Positions 36,974-37,163 of a DNA stretch of 37,163 nucleotides are shown here, piece by piece. The stretch's first letter is position 1. The number at the start of each line of letters is the position of its first letter. The notes beneath the pieces were generated by a model. The model did no database searches. It was given only the letters and a program-made list of their open reading frames with translations, and was not told the DNA's origin. Source of the stretch: Wenzhouxiangella sp. (GTDB lineage Bacteria; Pseudomonadota; Gammaproteobacteria; Xanthomonadales; Wenzhouxiangellaceae); NCBI GenBank assembly GCA_007119095.1, contig SKQI01000255.1:1-37163 (forward strand). Reading direction: 5' to 3'. Both the position numbers and the translations under genes were made by a program.

Positions 36974-37078
36974 TTCCTGACCCTGATCTCAATCCAAATG
37001 CAAGTCTAGCGCCTCCAACGCAACAGCCCGTCACGGCAGACCCTCGCAGAACATGCCCCGATCACGGGAGCGCGAGGC

Positions 37079-37163
37079 TCAACACTCATCCTCTCGTCCG
37101 GTCGCGACCGCTTCGAAGCGATCACGGAATACGCCATCAATCGCCGATTCAAGCAGGTAGGGT
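37079..37163 (-). CDS. Possible C-terminus of a gene entering from the right edge
   Basis: Minus-strand frame reads PYLLESAIDGVFRDRFEAVATGREDEC*; too short to assign. Confidence 0.35.
   Translation of the reverse strand, partial: PYLLESAIDGVFRDRFEAVATGREDEC

Overview
The window is a 37.2 kb, GC-rich, gene-dense chromosomal segment. It looks gammaproteobacterial (Xanthomonadales/Chromatiales-like by gene content; this is inference). Most of it is housekeeping: the uvrA 3' end, CPBP protease, thioesterase, PilZ, two enoyl-CoA hydratases, a PCuAC copper chaperone, a K+/H+ antiporter, nudL, a DUF1289 protein, an FKBP PPIase, pspABC, manC with rfbDCAB, ssb, ispB, a murD-like/murL pair, an AI-2E/PerM transporter, an outer-membrane barrel, thiD, NAD-IDH, grxC, tusDC plus a dsrC/tusE-like gene, bepA, ppk-ppx-epmA, a VanY-type peptidase and a photolyase. 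No rRNA, tRNA, CRISPR array, prophage or transposase was recognised. The most unusual items are: (1) an orphan ORF that reads as a fused TssB-TssC (T6SS sheath) protein lacking the TssC C-terminal region, next to a CPBP protease gene and ending 2 nt from a CCTTGAT heptamer array; (2) a MurL + MurD2-type non-canonical peptidoglycan glutamate pair; (3) a sulfur-relay locus without a visible tusB and with a two-cysteine DsrC-like partner; (4) a cytoplasmic-looking GNAT-VanY fusion; (5) a ~130 bp inverted-repeat intergenic element. All assignments come from reading motifs in the supplied translations; no database search was run.
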